Assembly: GCA_002839155.1 (NCBI GenBank)
Contig: PGXM01000003.1
Location: 124,001 to 188,000, forward strand
Origin: Tenericutes bacterium HGW-Tenericutes-1
Lineage (GTDB): Bacteria > Bacillota_I > Bacilli_A > Izemoplasmatales > Hujiaoplasmataceae
Length of the DNA stretch: 64,000 nt
Direction: 5' to 3'
The position numbers and the translations under genes are program-made. The notes below the pieces were generated by a model. The model saw only the letters and a program-made list of their open reading frames with translations, was not told the origin of the DNA and ran no database searches. Position 1 is the first letter of the stretch, and each line of letters begins with the position of its first letter. Positions 8,559 through 16,886 of this stretch are shown piece by piece.

Positions 8559-11000
8559 ATGAAAAAAAGCTTATTGCTATTGTTTCTTGCAGTATTCACT
8601 TTAGTAGGAATCGCTACAACTGTACAAAATACTGTTGTTGAAGCGGCTACTGGTAAAGTGGTATACCATTATCAAAAATGGTATGGTGATTATGACAATG
8701 TCGGTCTTTGGGTCTGGGGAACCGGAACTGGTGGATCAAACGAGGGTGTTGAAGTAACAGGAACTGATGATTTCGGAGTATACTTTGATGTTAATATCGG
8801 TTCAGACGCTACTACAATGGGTTCTATCCCAATTGCTGACGAATTTGACGACGCTACAAATCGTTGGAATCACAAAGATACATATCCAGGCAATGATGGG
8901 CCAATGAATATTGAATTTGATGTTACAGCAGCAGCTGCTGGAGCAACAATGCATGTTTATTTCTTTAGTGGATCTAACAAAGTATTTGTTGCTAGCGCTG
9001 ACTATTCAAACGTATTCATTGTTTACTTCACTGCAACCGAAGAATATGAAGCAAACTTAGGCCTTCATGCTTGGGGCGGATGGTACAATGACGCAAACGT
9101 TGGACAATGGGGCGTTTGGGGAACTCCAACACCAATCTTCACAGCTAACTTCTTAACTCCAGAAGGTAAAGAAGGACGTATCGGAATGGCTAACGGTCTT
9201 GTAGGAACGGAAGCTGCTTCAGCAAACTTAATCGTTTATGCTGGCAACGACGCTACTAAGAAAACTGGTGACGTTACCGATGCAGCCGCTGGACTTGAAG
9301 CTGGCGATGTAACAGCAATTTATGTAGCAGGTGATGTTTATAAAGGCCTCGACAAAGTACAACAATTTGCTGACGCTTCATTTGCTTTCAAGATGATTGC
9401 TTTCAATAATGCTTCTTATGTATTAAGTGGAACTTATGCTTCAATGAAAAATACTATTTTAGTAAAATTCTCAGCTGATGTTCCTATCGCTTTCTATGAT
9501 GAAACACAAACTCCAACTGTAACAACTTATGAAAAATATGAAATCGTTGGTTATAATTATGTTCCTACCGGTGAAGGTGGAATTACAATTGACGATACCG
9601 CATATCCTGCATATGTTGCAACAGACATTCCTTCAAACGTTGCTGGACGTGTTGTATTCCATTACCAAAAATGGGATAGCAATTATGCTTCAGTTGGTCT
9701 TTGGACTTGGGGAACTGGTGCCGATGGTACAACTGCTCCCGTAGAAAAATCAGGTGTTGATGATTTTGGCGCTGTTATGGTTATTAACGTTGATGATGAT
9801 GCATCAGATACAATTGGTATTATTCCTCTTGCTAAAGACATCACAACCGATGATCGTTGGGCATCTAGAGAAACACCAGATGGACAAGAAATTCAATTTG
9901 ATGTTACAGCAATTAAAAACGGAACAGTTGATGAAATCCATGTTTATTACTTCCAAGGTGGACATCAAACCTATTTCGTTGCTGATCAAACAAAAGCTAA
10001 CGTTATCGTTCTTTACTTAAATCAAACAAATACATACGAAGAATCTCTTGGTATCCATAACTGGGGTTGGGATGTCAACGCAGCTGGTTGGACAGAACCA
10101 CTTCCAATGGTTGATGCTTTCAAAACTCCTGACGGCGTACCTGGTAAAGGTATTCTTGTAACAGGTGCTGTTCCTGCTACCGGCGGAATTATCGTTCATG
10201 CTGGCGACACTAAATATTCTGGTGATGCCAATATTGAAGGATTTGGAACAATGGTTGCTGGCGATGTTGAAGTTATTTACGCTGGTATTTCTGGCGAAAC
10301 TTCTGGATCATTTGGATATACAACAAATCATGACGATTTCGTAATGGAATTAATGGTTCCAACAGAAAAAGTTGCAATTTATGACTATGTTGAATATGAA
10401 GAATTAACTTATCCAAGAGAATTAATCGATCTTGCTCCAAACTTTGTTTTAACGAAAAACGGAACAGTTGTTGCTGATCCATTTGAATCAATTGACTATG
10501 ATAATGAAAAAGATTCATTAACAGAGTTAGTTCTAGTTCTTAATGCTGATCTTGATAATACCGCAACTTATGTATTAACATATGACAACGGTAAAGAAGG
10601 ATTAGACGCTCAACAAGCTGATCTTACTATCAATATGGATACAACAGCTCCAGTAATCACTTTCATCGATGACGACACAGTAACTATCGTTGCTGGCGAA
10701 GGCTGGGATGATGCATTGTGGCCAAACATGAGAGCTATGGATGATCGTGATGGCAACGTTACAAATCGTCTATATGTTAAAGAAGGCAACGGAACAGTTA
10801 ATGTTAACGTACCTGGTGAATACCCTGTTATTCTAACTGCTTTTGATGAATGGGGTAACGAAACTAACGCAACCTTTACAATTGTTGTAGAAGCTCCTGA
10901 AACAGGATGTGCTGCTAGAAACGCTTCAATCTTCACGATTGGCGGAATCGGCTTACTTTCTGTAGGATTCTTCTTAGCAAGACGTAAAGAATGGTTATAG
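8559..11000 (+). CDS. Non-catalytic secreted surface glycan-binding protein with four PUD/CBM41-like modules (ABAB), Ig-like domain and C-terminal Cys-TM-basic tail
   Basis: Signal peptide MKKSLLLLFLAVFTLVGIATTVQNTVVEA; A modules VVYHYQKWYGDYDNVGLWVWGTG / VVFHYQKWDSNYASVGLWTWGTG; B modules LGLHAWGGW..NAN / LGIHNWGWDVNAAGW with GDxxxxGD; DRDGNVTNRLYV..VPGEYPVILTAFDEWGN Ig-like; tail TGCAARNASIFTIGGIGLLSVGFFLARRKEWL; no GH13 catalytic motifs. Confidence 0.8.
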   Translation: MKKSLLLLFLAVFTLVGIATTVQNTVVEAATGKVVYHYQKWYGDYDNVGLWVWGTGTGGSNEGVEVTGTDDFGVYFDVNIGSDATTMGSIPIADEFDDATNRWNHKDTYPGNDGPMNIEFDVTAAAAGATMHVYFFSGSNKVFVASADYSNVFIVYFTATEEYEANLGLHAWGGWYNDANVGQWGVWGTPTPIFTANFLTPEGKEGRIGMANGLVGTEAASANLIVYAGNDATKKTGDVTDAAAGLEAGDVTAIYVAGDVYKGLDKVQQFADASFAFKMIAFNNASYVLSGTYASMKNTILVKFSADVPIAFYDETQTPTVTTYEKYEIVGYNYVPTGEGGITIDDTAYPAYVATDIPSNVAGRVVFHYQKWDSNYASVGLWTWGTGADGTTAPVEKSGVDDFGAVMVINVDDDASDTIGIIPLAKDITTDDRWASRETPDGQEIQFDVTAIKNGTVDEIHVYYFQGGHQTYFVADQTKANVIVLYLNQTNTYEESLGIHNWGWDVNAAGWTEPLPMVDAFKTPDGVPGKGILVTGAVPATGGIIVHAGDTKYSGDANIEGFGTMVAGDVEVIYAGISGETSGSFGYTTNHDDFVMELMVPTEKVAIYDYVEYEELTYPRELIDLAPNFVLTKNGTVVADPFESIDYDNEKDSLTELVLVLNADLDNTATYVLTYDNGKEGLDAQQADLTINMDTTAPVITFIDDDTVTIVAGEGWDDALWPNMRAMDDRDGNVTNRLYVKEGNGTVNVNVPGEYPVILTAFDEWGNETNATFTIVVEAPETGCAARNASIFTIGGIGLLSVGFFLARRKEWL

Positions 11001-11019
11001 TAGGTAGGAGGAAAATAAG

Positions 11020-12333
11020 ATGAAAAAGCTTGCTGTTTTATTCGTATCAATTTTCGCACTTTTCACTTTGGTTGCTTGTACACCTACTTTAGAAGATCTC
11101 ATTATCGACTTTAGTGAAAGTCAACAAAAAACCACCACTATCCGTGTATGGATGGATGATACTGACGGTTTATTCATGGCCGACTTGATTCCAGCTTTTA
11201 ACGCGGTATATCCTGACATCGAAGTTCAATTCCAACACATGGGAGCTCTTGATTCTCGTGACCGTTTAAAAACTTATGGTGTTTCTGGTAACGGCGCTGA
11301 CGTATTCATGTTCCCTCATGACCATTTGTCGCTTGCTATGTTAGAAGATTTGGTATACCAATTACCAAATGAATTATTCGAAACATTAGACGCTTCAATG
11401 CTTGATGTTGCTATGGATATTGCAACTGCAGGTACAAGAGATTCAGATCAACCTAAACTTTATGCAGTACCACTTTCTATCGAATCAATCTTCTTGATGT
11501 ATAATAAAGATTTGATTACTGATGAAGAAGTAGCTGCTTTAACTTCTTGGGAAGATATCATTACTTATTCAGAAACTTTCAAAACTGAAAACCCAGGTAA
11601 ACAATTATTAACAACGAATTCACACTGGGCTGATAACTATTACTTGCAAACTGTTTATTCAGCATTCGGATGGAGACCACACGGTGAAAACGGTGTTGAT
11701 CCAACGGCTGTTGGTTTTGAATCAGATGAATTATTAGCTGCTTTAACTTGGTTAAGCACAGAATTAAAACCAGTTGTTACTGGTAATGCTGCTTACAACT
11801 CTTATGGAACAACTCCATTTGAACAAGGCAATGCTGCTATGATTATCACTGGTCCTTGGGCAATTACAACATTTGAAGATAAAATTGATCCAGATGGCGA
11901 AGGAAAACTAGGTGCTGTTGCGCTTCCTAACTTTGAAGGTATCGAAGGCGCTACAAACCCAGCTTCAACATTTGCTGGTTCACAAATGGTTGCAGTTTAT
12001 AAATATTCTTCTAATAAAGAAGCTGCGATTAAATTTGTTGAATTCTTAGCGACTCCAGAAGCTCAAAACATTCTTTATCAAACTTCGAATGACTGTCCAG
12101 CTTTAAAAGATTTATCAGAAATCGAAGGAATTGCAACTGACCAATACATGCAAGTCATGCTTTCTCAATTAGCTACATCCATTCCAATGCCTACAATCGC
12201 CGAAGTAACTTATTACTGGGCTGCTGCGCAAACAATGGTTGTTAACGTTTGGGACCAAGGTGCAGATATCGTTACTGAACAAAAGAAAGCCGAAGCTTCA
12301 TATCTTGCTTCTAAAGCTTTAGGTTCTAAATAA
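11020..12333 (+). CDS. malE: Maltodextrin ABC transporter, substrate-binding lipoprotein (MalE/MdxE type)
   Basis: Lipobox LFTLVAC; TIRVWMDDTDGLFMADLIPAFNAVYPDIEVQFQHMG; family-1 solute-binding protein; adjacent to malF/malG. Confidence 0.85.
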   Translation: MKKLAVLFVSIFALFTLVACTPTLEDLIIDFSESQQKTTTIRVWMDDTDGLFMADLIPAFNAVYPDIEVQFQHMGALDSRDRLKTYGVSGNGADVFMFPHDHLSLAMLEDLVYQLPNELFETLDASMLDVAMDIATAGTRDSDQPKLYAVPLSIESIFLMYNKDLITDEEVAALTSWEDIITYSETFKTENPGKQLLTTNSHWADNYYLQTVYSAFGWRPHGENGVDPTAVGFESDELLAALTWLSTELKPVVTGNAAYNSYGTTPFEQGNAAMIITGPWAITTFEDKIDPDGEGKLGAVALPNFEGIEGATNPASTFAGSQMVAVYKYSSNKEAAIKFVEFLATPEAQNILYQTSNDCPALKDLSEIEGIATDQYMQVMLSQLATSIPMPTIAEVTYYWAAAQTMVVNVWDQGADIVTEQKKAEASYLASKALGSK

Positions 12334-12356
12334 TTCATTAGTGCATTATGTTAGCT

Positions 12357-12374
12357 GGCCTTCGCAAGAGGGCC
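12357..12374 (+). terminator. Stem-loop between malE and malF (candidate attenuator/processing site)
   Basis: GGCCTT cgcaag AGGGCC followed by TTCTTT. Confidence 0.6.
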
Positions 12375-12415
12375 TTCTTTCATAATATTCAAGATGCTTT
12401 AGATAGGAGAATGAC

Positions 12416-14878
12416 ATGGGAAACAGAACTAAACATGTATTGAAAGCTATTGCTTCAGGCTTCTTACCGGGGCTTGGGCAACTAATTAATAAACAATTTC
12501 TCAAAGCGCTATTCTTCTTTGTCTTTTTCGCCGCTTTTATATCAATTGAATTAACATCAGGTAAGTATTTCTCTGAGTTTGATCCCTATGATAATTTGAC
12601 CGAAGAGACAGGAGAGCTATTCACTGATGACTTTTCTAAGAGTTTTTATCAGATGTATCAATTTCAAAAATCGTTAGGTGAAGTTGATCTTCCTGAATTT
12701 GAAGCTTATTATGAATCAGTCAAAAGTAATGGCTTTACGATGCGAGAATTAATTGATTACACTGCAGAGGATATTTTGAAGTCTTCGACGCCAAGATATT
12801 TCTTGTTAATTGACGATTTGGTTATCAGTGGGACGAAAGCTTCAACCTCAGATACTGGAGAAATCAATGATTCAGACTTAATTATTGGTGAAGATGATGC
12901 CGCTATTGAAGCAAAAGGTTTTTTACCAATCATTACTGGTGTATCGATTTATGAAATGAATGACAAAGAGTATTACCGAATTATTACCGGTGAAGGCGAT
13001 ACTCGCGAAATCACTTATATCAATGTCAACGATCCTTCTGATATTATTGATGACGTCACTGGATTCACCGTTTCAACCAGGACTGGACAATTATATTTAG
13101 AACAATCATCAGGAAAAATTTATGTACGTTCGACACAACAACTATCGGTTTTAGAAACCGTTGAATATCGTTATACGAATGTAGCAGATAGTACTGATTA
13201 TTACGTTACTGCAGATTCTTTAACAACCATCGCTACTTTTAAATCATTAGTCATTAAAGGATCGGTTGTGTATGATAATGAGGGAACTATTTATGTTAAA
13301 TACCTTCCTGAATTAGCGTATGAAATGGTTCATGGATATAATAAGACACCATTTTCTGAATATTTGCGCAACTATATTACTAAGCGATATAATGTTTCTA
13401 CGAGTAGTTATAATTCAACGAATTACAACCGTTTTTTAATTGAAGTCTATTTTTCAATGCATCCAGAATTAAGAGCGGAGTTTGAAACAGAATTTTACAA
13501 CTTTTATAACGACCGAGCAGGTTTCTTCGTCAAAGGTATTTGGGCAATATTGACATTAGGTACGAGAGAAAAAGTCACCTATAATTATAAGAGTTTACAT
13601 GACCCATTAAAATCAGTAACCTTTACTGAAGATGGCATTCAATATGCTGGGGTATCTGGCATTTTAGATGAAACGCCTCTGCTTGGGCACGTATCGTCTT
13701 ATTTATTGATTTTAGGCTTAATTTCGACCTTGTTAATGGCTTACTTTATCTTTGCGTGGATTTGGTCTGTTCGAGATGCATATGCTACAAGTATTAAATA
13801 TGCGATTACAAAAACACATGTCAGTGATAAAGAATGGTTTATTGAAGTATACAGTCATGGATTTGAATATATCATGATTTTACCTGCTTTATTCGTCATT
13901 ACGTTTATTTCTATCATGCCGATATTATTTGGCTTCTTAATCGCATTTTCAAGTTATAGTGGATTTGACTCCGACACAGGATTATTCTCATGGGTAGGAT
14001 TTTATAACTTTACAAGAATCTTTAATTTTGGAGAAGGAATTCCATTCGCGGAAACCTTCTGGAAAGTCTTTGTTTGGACGGCAATATGGGCTGTTTTCTC
14101 AACCGCTACTGTCTTCTTCGGCGGTATGTTCCAAGCGCTTGTGATTAGTTCAGACCGTGTTCCGTTTAAAAAATTCTGGAGAACGTTATTGATTTTACCG
14201 TGGGCCGTTCCAGCGTTAATTTCACAAATGGCTTTCTCAATTATATTCAGTGAGAAAGGTATTATTAACTCGATACTAAAGAACATCGGATTTGGTAAAA
14301 CATTCTATGAAGTCTTTACGGATTGGGGTATTTTAGGGGTTGGATATAATCCAGAAACAATGAATTTCTTCCAACGAATTTTCTACCTTGGTTATGATGA
14401 CATCCAATGGTTTACCAACGCTAATAATATTTGGTTCGTCAGAATTATATTAATTGTCGTTAATATTTGGCTCGGTGCTCCTTATTTCATGGCATTAATG
14501 ACATCGATTATGACATCGATTGACCGAACTTTATATGAAGCTGCCGATATTGATGGTGCGACGAAATCACAAAAATTCCGATTTATTACATTCCCATTGA
14601 TTATGTATTCAACTGCACCACTGCTTGTTATGGCATTTTCAGGGAACTTTAATAACTTTGGTGTTATCTACTTCATTACTCAAGGAGGTACGGGTGCCGG
14701 TGATATCGACACTGCCTTTGCGGGTAGTACAGACATTTTGATTTCTTGGATGTATACCCTCACTGTCGAAAAGAAAGTTTATAACATGGCCTCGGTCTTC
14801 TCTATATTTATCTTCCTGATTGTGGGATCAGTAGCTGCATGGAACTACTCTCAGACAAAAGCGTTTAAGGAGGACTAA
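12416..14878 (+). CDS. malF: Maltodextrin ABC transporter permease MalF-type, with large N-terminal extracytoplasmic insertion
   Basis: N-term GFLPGLGQLINKQFLKALFFF; C-terminal permease SFSSYSGFDSDTGLFSWVGFYNFTRIF, EAADIDGATKSQKFRFITFPLI (EAA loop); 820 aa. Confidence 0.85.
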   Translation: MGNRTKHVLKAIASGFLPGLGQLINKQFLKALFFFVFFAAFISIELTSGKYFSEFDPYDNLTEETGELFTDDFSKSFYQMYQFQKSLGEVDLPEFEAYYESVKSNGFTMRELIDYTAEDILKSSTPRYFLLIDDLVISGTKASTSDTGEINDSDLIIGEDDAAIEAKGFLPIITGVSIYEMNDKEYYRIITGEGDTREITYINVNDPSDIIDDVTGFTVSTRTGQLYLEQSSGKIYVRSTQQLSVLETVEYRYTNVADSTDYYVTADSLTTIATFKSLVIKGSVVYDNEGTIYVKYLPELAYEMVHGYNKTPFSEYLRNYITKRYNVSTSSYNSTNYNRFLIEVYFSMHPELRAEFETEFYNFYNDRAGFFVKGIWAILTLGTREKVTYNYKSLHDPLKSVTFTEDGIQYAGVSGILDETPLLGHVSSYLLILGLISTLLMAYFIFAWIWSVRDAYATSIKYAITKTHVSDKEWFIEVYSHGFEYIMILPALFVITFISIMPILFGFLIAFSSYSGFDSDTGLFSWVGFYNFTRIFNFGEGIPFAETFWKVFVWTAIWAVFSTATVFFGGMFQALVISSDRVPFKKFWRTLLILPWAVPALISQMAFSIIFSEKGIINSILKNIGFGKTFYEVFTDWGILGVGYNPETMNFFQRIFYLGYDDIQWFTNANNIWFVRIILIVVNIWLGAPYFMALMTSIMTSIDRTLYEAADIDGATKSQKFRFITFPLIMYSTAPLLVMAFSGNFNNFGVIYFITQGGTGAGDIDTAFAGSTDILISWMYTLTVEKKVYNMASVFSIFIFLIVGSVAAWNYSQTKAFKED

Positions 14879-15942
14879 TGATGTTATATACAATTATTGG
14901 CGTTTTCCTAGCACTTGTCTTATGGTTCACCCACAGTTCAATCGCAGGACAAGTATTTGAAAAGAAAGGCTATAGCAAGACTTGGGGTAGTTTAGTAGGA
15001 TTAATTCCGGTTTACGGACTCTATAGCGCTTTTACAGTTAGAAGCAAGAAAGAACTTCATAAAGGTGCTTTTAGAAGCATTATTGGTTTCAAAGAAATAT
15101 TGATGAAGATTTTGACTTTCGGTCAATTGGTTTTAGCCGCTGGCGTCGTGTTGTTCCCAATTTTATATTTAGTGGGATCTTCATTCACAAATACCAGTGA
15201 ATTACCTAATACACTTTGGCCTTCAGTCATGTATTTCCAAAACTATACGAAATTATTCGCTGAAACAAAATTCCTTATCTGGTATAAAAATACCTTTATC
15301 ATCGCAATATTAAGCATGGTTTTGGGTGTTATTTTCATTACTGGTGCGGGTTATGTTTTCGCTCGTTTCAAATTTAAAGGTAAAAAAGCAGGTTTAATGG
15401 GCATTTTAGTCTTACAGGTATTCCCTTCATTTATGGGACTCGTTGCAATGTTTACCTTGTTCCAAGTATTTGGACTCTTAGGGAAACCAACCGCATTAAC
15501 AATTCTTTATGTCGGTGGATCTGTACCTGGTAATATTTGGTTAATTAAAGGGTATCTATCACAAATACCAAAAGACTTAGATGAATCTGCGATGTTAGAC
15601 GGTGCAAGTAAATCACAAATATTCTTTAAGATTATTTTACCGTTGTCAGTCCCAATTCTATCCTTCGTTGCCGTTGGTCAATTTATGGCTCCATGGATGG
15701 ATTATATGCTTCCAAAATATTTACTAGACGTTCAGCTCGCCGGATCGGTTGGCACCGATATTGTATCGAGACAATGGACGCTCGCAGTTGGGTTATTCTC
15801 AATGATTTCTAATCCACAAACAACCTCTTACACGATGTTTGCGGCTGGCGCATTAATCGTTGCAGTTCCAATTACAATTCTTTATATGTTGTTCCAACGT
15901 TACTTAATCGAAGGTATTACTGCGGGAGCAACAAAAGGATAA
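14878..15942 (+). CDS. malG: Maltodextrin ABC transporter permease MalG-type
   Basis: YLVGSSFTNTSELPNTLWPSVMYFQNYTKLF; DESAMLDGASKSQIFFKIILPLSVPIL EAA loop; start overlaps malF stop (TAATG). Confidence 0.88.
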   Translation: MMLYTIIGVFLALVLWFTHSSIAGQVFEKKGYSKTWGSLVGLIPVYGLYSAFTVRSKKELHKGAFRSIIGFKEILMKILTFGQLVLAAGVVLFPILYLVGSSFTNTSELPNTLWPSVMYFQNYTKLFAETKFLIWYKNTFIIAILSMVLGVIFITGAGYVFARFKFKGKKAGLMGILVLQVFPSFMGLVAMFTLFQVFGLLGKPTALTILYVGGSVPGNIWLIKGYLSQIPKDLDESAMLDGASKSQIFFKIILPLSVPILSFVAVGQFMAPWMDYMLPKYLLDVQLAGSVGTDIVSRQWTLAVGLFSMISNPQTTSYTMFAAGALIVAVPITILYMLFQRYLIEGITAGATKG

Positions 15943-15956
15943 AAAATTTAAAAATC

Positions 15957-15977
15957 GGCATGAGAAAAACTCATGCC
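15957..15977 (+). terminator. Terminator after malG
   Basis: GGCATGAG aaaaa CTCATGCC TTTTTT. Confidence 0.9.
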
Positions 15978-16060
15978 TTTTTTAATCAAATCAAGGATAA
16001 TAATTTAACGAATTTTACACATTATTTTCGATGAACGCGTTTTTAAATACAGCGAAAATA

Positions 16061-16069
16061 TGATATAAT
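16061..16069 (+). promoter_or_regulatory. Extended -10 promoter of lgt
   Basis: TGATATAAT upstream of GGAG and ATG at 16092. Confidence 0.6.
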
Positions 16070-16091
16070 AGTCAATAAAAGGAGTGATGAA

Positions 16092-16886
16092 ATGTATCCT
16101 TATCTTTGGCCGGAATTATTTGGTTTTAATATTCCAATGTATGATTTATTGATTACGATTGGGGTATTGTTTTTAATGATTTATGTTGCAAGACGTTTTG
16201 ACAATCAAGACGGTTATGAAAGACGATATTCGAACCGAATTCTTGTTTTTCTTGCGGTTAGTTTAGGTGTTGCTTTAGGAACGTCTTATTTATTTGATGG
16301 ATTATTTCATTCAATCGCTGAAGGAGAACCAACATTTGGCTCGATTACGTTTATCGGTGGATTGATTGGTGGATTAACGAGTTTTATTTTATTACTAAAA
16401 TACGCTGTAAAAACCAACGGAGCTCAACTGCTTAAAATATTAAACACCGTCATCGTGGGTGTCGTTTTAGCGCATGCATTCGGTAGAATAGGATGTTATT
16501 TAGCGGGTTGTTGCTATGGTATACCAACAGAATCGTTTTTAGGTGTTGATTTTCATGCTGGCGAATCTGTCGGTTCGGTTCTTCCAACAAATCTCTATGA
16601 AGCCTTATTTTTGTTTGGATTATTCGCTGCATTAAACTTTGTTAAATCGTTTAAGAACAGAGAATTTAGCGTCTATTTAATGGCTTACGGAACTTTCCGT
16701 TTCCTTATAGAATTTATTCGTGGTGACGACCGTGGGTCTTTATTTGGTTTTATTCAAACCGCTTATAACACGTATCCCACACCATCACAATATTTAAGTT
16801 TAATCATGATTGGAATCGGCGTTTACATGTATATTAAATATCAAAAGAAATTGAATATTGTTGAAACAAACGAGGTAAAGGAATGA
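16092..16886 (+). CDS. lgt: Prolipoprotein diacylglyceryl transferase family protein
   Basis: MYDLLITIGVLF, FIGGLIGG, HAFGRIGCYLAGCCYG, FRFLIEFIRGDDRG: Lgt signature features. Confidence 0.85.
   Translation: MYPYLWPELFGFNIPMYDLLITIGVLFLMIYVARRFDNQDGYERRYSNRILVFLAVSLGVALGTSYLFDGLFHSIAEGEPTFGSITFIGGLIGGLTSFILLLKYAVKTNGAQLLKILNTVIVGVVLAHAFGRIGCYLAGCCYGIPTESFLGVDFHAGESVGSVLPTNLYEALFLFGLFAALNFVKSFKNREFSVYLMAYGTFRFLIEFIRGDDRGSLFGFIQTAYNTYPTPSQYLSLIMIGIGVYMYIKYQKKLNIVETNEVKE

Noticed and set aside
10610-11059. Minus-strand 149-aa ORF across the end of the CBM protein and start of malE
   Set aside because: Antisense to a convincing signal-peptide and TM-tail region on the plus strand; composition looks like a spurious frame.
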